DNA from: Pseudomonadota bacterium | GTDB taxonomy: Bacteria > Pseudomonadota > Gammaproteobacteria > Burkholderiales > Burkholderiaceae_F | Length of the DNA: 16,184 nt | Reading direction: 5' to 3' | Assembly: GCA_023443095.1 (NCBI GenBank) | Contig: JAEZVV010000046.1 | Location: 1 to 16,184 of the forward strand | Part shown: in pieces, positions 13,845 to 16,184 of the stretch | Position numbering within the stretch: position 1 is the stretch's first letter | Layout: each line of letters starts with the position of its first letter | Translations under genes and position numbers: made by a program | The notes under the pieces: model-generated | What the model saw: only the letters and a program-made list of their open reading frames with translations | Databases searched by the model: none | Told to the model about the DNA's origin: nothing

Positions 13845-15047
13845 ATGACCGAGGTGACTTTCCTGCCGAGCTGGCCGCTCGCCTGGCCCAGCGCCGCCAC
13901 CATCGCCCTGCTGCTCCTGCTCGGCGTCGGCGGCGGCGAAGCAGCGGCGCGGCTGGGCTGGCCTCGCCTGGTCGGGCAAACCCTGGCCGGCCTGCTTTTC
14001 GGGCTCGCCACGGTCGGACTGTCGGCCCTGGAAATCGAGCTGCCCGACCGCGCCACCAGCGAACTCGCGTTGGGCTCGGCGCTGGCGGTGGTCCTGTTCG
14101 AAGTCGGGCGCCGCGCTCCCTGGAGCTGGCTGGGGCGCAACCGCGCCCTGCTTGCTACCAGCCTGGCCGAGTCCGCGCTCAGTTTCATCGCCGTCGACCT
14201 CGTCCTGCTCGCCTGCGGCATGGCGCCGGTGGCGGCAGCCATCACGGCCGCGGTCTGCATGGCCTCGTCGCCCATCGTCGTGCTCGCCATCAGCAAGGAG
14301 TTCCACACCCAGGGCCAGATCACCGAACGCTCGCTGCTGCTGGCCGCCCTCAACTCGGGTTACGCGGTGGTGGCCGGAGCGCTGCTGATGGGTTGGGTCC
14401 ACGTCGAGGCACGCGGCGCCATCGACGCCTGGGTGCTGCATCCGCTCTACCTGGTCTTCGGCTCGCTGCTGCTGGCCTGGGCCGGCGCCCGGTTGATGGG
14501 TTTCCTGGTGTGCCGCTTGCGCGGCCGCGACATCTCGCAGCTGGTGGTCGTGCTGGCGGTCATAGGCCTGGTTTTCCTGGGGGCATTCAGCCTGCGGCTG
14601 TCGCCGCTGCTCGCCACCCTGGCGCTCGGGGCCCTGGCGCGCCGGTTCGGCGTGCCCGGCGTGCCGGCCTTCGATGCGGCGATCGGCGTGGCGCTGATCG
14701 CTCTTTTCAGCCTGTCGGCGGTTGCGGTCGACTTCGAGGGCTGGGCCGCCGCCTGGCAGGTCGGGCTCCTGGTGGTGGTCGTTCGCCTGGCGGCCAAGGC
14801 GATTGCGGTCCTGGGCTTCATCCGCCCCTCCGGCCTTGCCGCCCGCAAGGCGGGCTGGCTCGCGCTCGGACTGGCACCGATGTCCTTGCCGACTCTGTTG
14901 CTGGTGCACCAGGTCGCGATTTACGACCGCCAGGTCGGCAGCGCCGTCGGCTCGGTTGCGATCGTGGCCGCGGTCCTGATGCAGGTGGCGGGAGCGATCG
15001 CGCTTGCCTGGGCCTTGCGCCGCAACGGAGAAATGCGTCATGACTGA
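13845..15047 (+). CDS. Cation:proton antiporter (CPA2/KefB-like membrane domain)
   Basis: A 400-residue integral membrane protein with about 12 hydrophobic segments covering nearly the whole length, of the Na+/H+ or K+/H+ exchanger (CPA2) type. Supporting stretches are LVGQTLAGLLFGL near the N-terminus, ALAVVLFEVGRRA in the middle of the first half, and ITAAVCMASSPIVVLAIS, which is like the unwound-helix region of these exchangers. It lacks a C-terminal RCK/TrkA-N domain, so it is shorter than KefB/KefC. The ATG at 13845 follows GGGAG and starts just before the first membrane helix; the frame is open for 50 further codons, but that would run through the terminator. It overlaps the next gene by 8 nt. 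The ion is not determinable here. Confidence 0.82.
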   Translation: MTEVTFLPSWPLAWPSAATIALLLLLGVGGGEAAARLGWPRLVGQTLAGLLFGLATVGLSALEIELPDRATSELALGSALAVVLFEVGRRAPWSWLGRNRALLATSLAESALSFIAVDLVLLACGMAPVAAAITAAVCMASSPIVVLAISKEFHTQGQITERSLLLAALNSGYAVVAGALLMGWVHVEARGAIDAWVLHPLYLVFGSLLLAWAGARLMGFLVCRLRGRDISQLVVVLAVIGLVFLGAFSLRLSPLLATLALGALARRFGVPGVPAFDAAIGVALIALFSLSAVAVDFEGWAAAWQVGLLVVVVRLAAKAIAVLGFIRPSGLAARKAGWLALGLAPMSLPTLLLVHQVAIYDRQVGSAVGSVAIVAAVLMQVAGAIALAWALRRNGEMRHD

Positions 15048-16184
15048 GATCCTGCCCTTCCCCGCCGGCGGCACGCCGCTGACCATGGGGGTTGAACTCG
15101 AGCTGCAGATCGTCGACCGCCGCGAAGGCGACCTCACCCGGGGCGCCGACGACCTGCTCGAACTCATCGAACGCCAGGAACACGCTGGCGACGTCAAACC
15201 CGAGATCACCCAGAGCATGATCGAGGTGAGCACCAGCGTTCAGTCGCGTTACGCCGACCTGCACGCCGAACTGGTCGCGATGCGGGACAACTTGGTCAGA
15301 GCCGCCGACCGGCTCGACCTGCTGATCTGCGGCGGCGGCGCCCACCCCTTCCAGCACTGGTCGGAGCGGCGGATCTACGACAAGCCGCGCTTCCAGCAGG
15401 TGGCCTCGCTTTATGGCTACCTTGCCAAGCAGTTCACCGTGTTCGGGCAACACGTACACATCGGCTGCCGCGACGGCGATACCGCAATCACCCTGCTCCA
15501 CCGCATGGCCCGGTACGTGCCGCAGTTCATCGCCCTGGCCGCCTGCAGCCCGTATTACCAGGGCAAGGACACCAGCTTCGACTGTTCGCGCCTCAACACG
15601 GTGTTCGCCTTCCCCCTTTCCGGCCGCGCGCCTTTCGTCACTCGCTGGTCGGACTTCGAGGTCTATTTCGACAAGATGCGTTCGCTCGGCGTGGTCGCGA
15701 GCATGAAGGACTTCTACTGGGACATCCGCCCCAAGCCGGAGTACGGAACGATCGAGGTGCGAGTCTTCGACACGCCGCTGACGGTCGAGCGCGCCGCCAT
15801 CCTGGGCGCCTACGTGCAGACGCTCGCCGCCATGCTGCTCGAAGAGACCACCGAGCTCAGCGAGGACATCTACCTGCCCTATAGCTACAACCGCTTCCAA
15901 GCCTGCCGCTTCGGACTCGAAGGCATGGTGATCGATCCCCTGGCGCGCCAGTCCTTGCCGCTTCGCGCCGACATCAACGCCACGCTCGAACGCCTGCGAC
16001 CCTACGCCCGCGAGCTCGGCAGCGACGCCGCGCTCGACGGCATCGCCGCCATCGTCAATACCAGCGGTAACCACGCCCACTGGCAACGCAGCCGCTACCA
16101 GAGTGCACCCTCGTTGACCCAACTCGTCCACGACCAGGCCCGCGCCTGGCGACTGGGCCAGCTCGAACCGGCCGCCGCCCTCGA
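15040..16184 (+). CDS. ybdK: YbdK-type carboxylate-amine ligase (glutamate-cysteine ligase-like), right end off window
   Basis: An open frame of 381 codons that reaches the window edge; family members are about 370-390 residues, so only the last few are missing. It belongs to the GCS2 group, which joins an amino acid carboxylate to an amine using ATP; E. coli YbdK has weak gamma-glutamylcysteine synthetase activity. Features are TMGVELELQIVD near 15-26, KPEITQSMIEVST near 51-63, GQHVHIGC near 134-141, GKDTSFDCSR near 177-186, YGTIEVRVFDTP near 234-245 and NTSGNHAHWQR near 333-343. It starts inside the antiporter gene, 10 nt after GGAG, so the two are translated together. The physiological substrate is not known for most of the family. 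Confidence 0.9.
   Translation, partial: MTEILPFPAGGTPLTMGVELELQIVDRREGDLTRGADDLLELIERQEHAGDVKPEITQSMIEVSTSVQSRYADLHAELVAMRDNLVRAADRLDLLICGGGAHPFQHWSERRIYDKPRFQQVASLYGYLAKQFTVFGQHVHIGCRDGDTAITLLHRMARYVPQFIALAACSPYYQGKDTSFDCSRLNTVFAFPLSGRAPFVTRWSDFEVYFDKMRSLGVVASMKDFYWDIRPKPEYGTIEVRVFDTPLTVERAAILGAYVQTLAAMLLEETTELSEDIYLPYSYNRFQACRFGLEGMVIDPLARQSLPLRADINATLERLRPYARELGSDAALDGIAAIVNTSGNHAHWQRSRYQSAPSLTQLVHDQARAWRLGQLEPAAAL

Noticed and set aside
13773..15233. 486-codon minus-strand frame across the antiporter gene
   Set aside because: Gln/Arg/Gly/Asp-rich product typical of an antisense frame to a hydrophobic membrane protein.
14818..16131. 437-codon open frame on the minus strand across the antiporter end and ybdK-like gene
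   Set aside because: Antisense shadow of two convincing plus-strand genes; no recognisable motifs and no RBS logic.
1..16184. CRISPR array, tRNA, rRNA, insertion sequence or integrase
   Set aside because: No regularly spaced repeats, no cloverleaf I could identify, no transposase or recombinase motif in any frame with coding character.

Overview
This 16.2 kb window is GC-rich bacterial chromosome, most likely from a betaproteobacterium. Rhodocyclales (the Azoarcus, Thauera, Dechloromonas group) is my best guess, from GC content, codon use and gene content; the sequence does not prove it. Its core is an arsenic island of about 9.7 kb (764-10415) built from two divergent operons that face away from a 318 bp control region (4818-5135).

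Minus strand, left of the control region: a respiratory operon for a periplasmic molybdenum enzyme of the arsenate reductase (Arr) family. The order is arrA (catalytic, Tat signal with lipobox), arrB (four [4Fe-4S] clusters) and a TorD-type chaperone (arrD-like). A hairpin with a T-run lies between arrB and the chaperone, and a clear intrinsic terminator follows the chaperone. Further left is the N-terminal 212 codons of an unrecognised membrane protein that runs off the window.

Plus strand, right of the control region: a detoxification operon in the order arsR, arsI-like, acr3, an ECF sigma factor, arsC (thioredoxin-type), arsD, arsA. Together these sense As(III), may cleave C-As bonds, reduce As(V) in the cytoplasm, chaperone As(III) to the ArsA ATPase and export it through Acr3. 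The unexpected member is the ECF sigma factor with a Cys-containing C-terminal tail and no anti-sigma gene. Two copies of a 20 bp motif (TTTGATA-N5-CAAATCAT, identical outside the spacer) sit in the control region, one across the predicted arrA promoter and one across the arsR start codon. This suggests that one ArsR controls both operons.

Downstream on the plus strand: a MASE1 histidine kinase and a FixJ/NarL-type response regulator, a 165-residue protein I do not recognise, then a 269 bp stretch ending in a strong intrinsic terminator only 21 bp before a CPA2-type cation:proton antiporter. The antiporter overlaps a YbdK-type glutamate-cysteine-ligase-like gene that runs off the right end. 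The terminator position makes this stretch a candidate attenuator leader. I see no rRNA, tRNA, CRISPR array, IS element or integrase.
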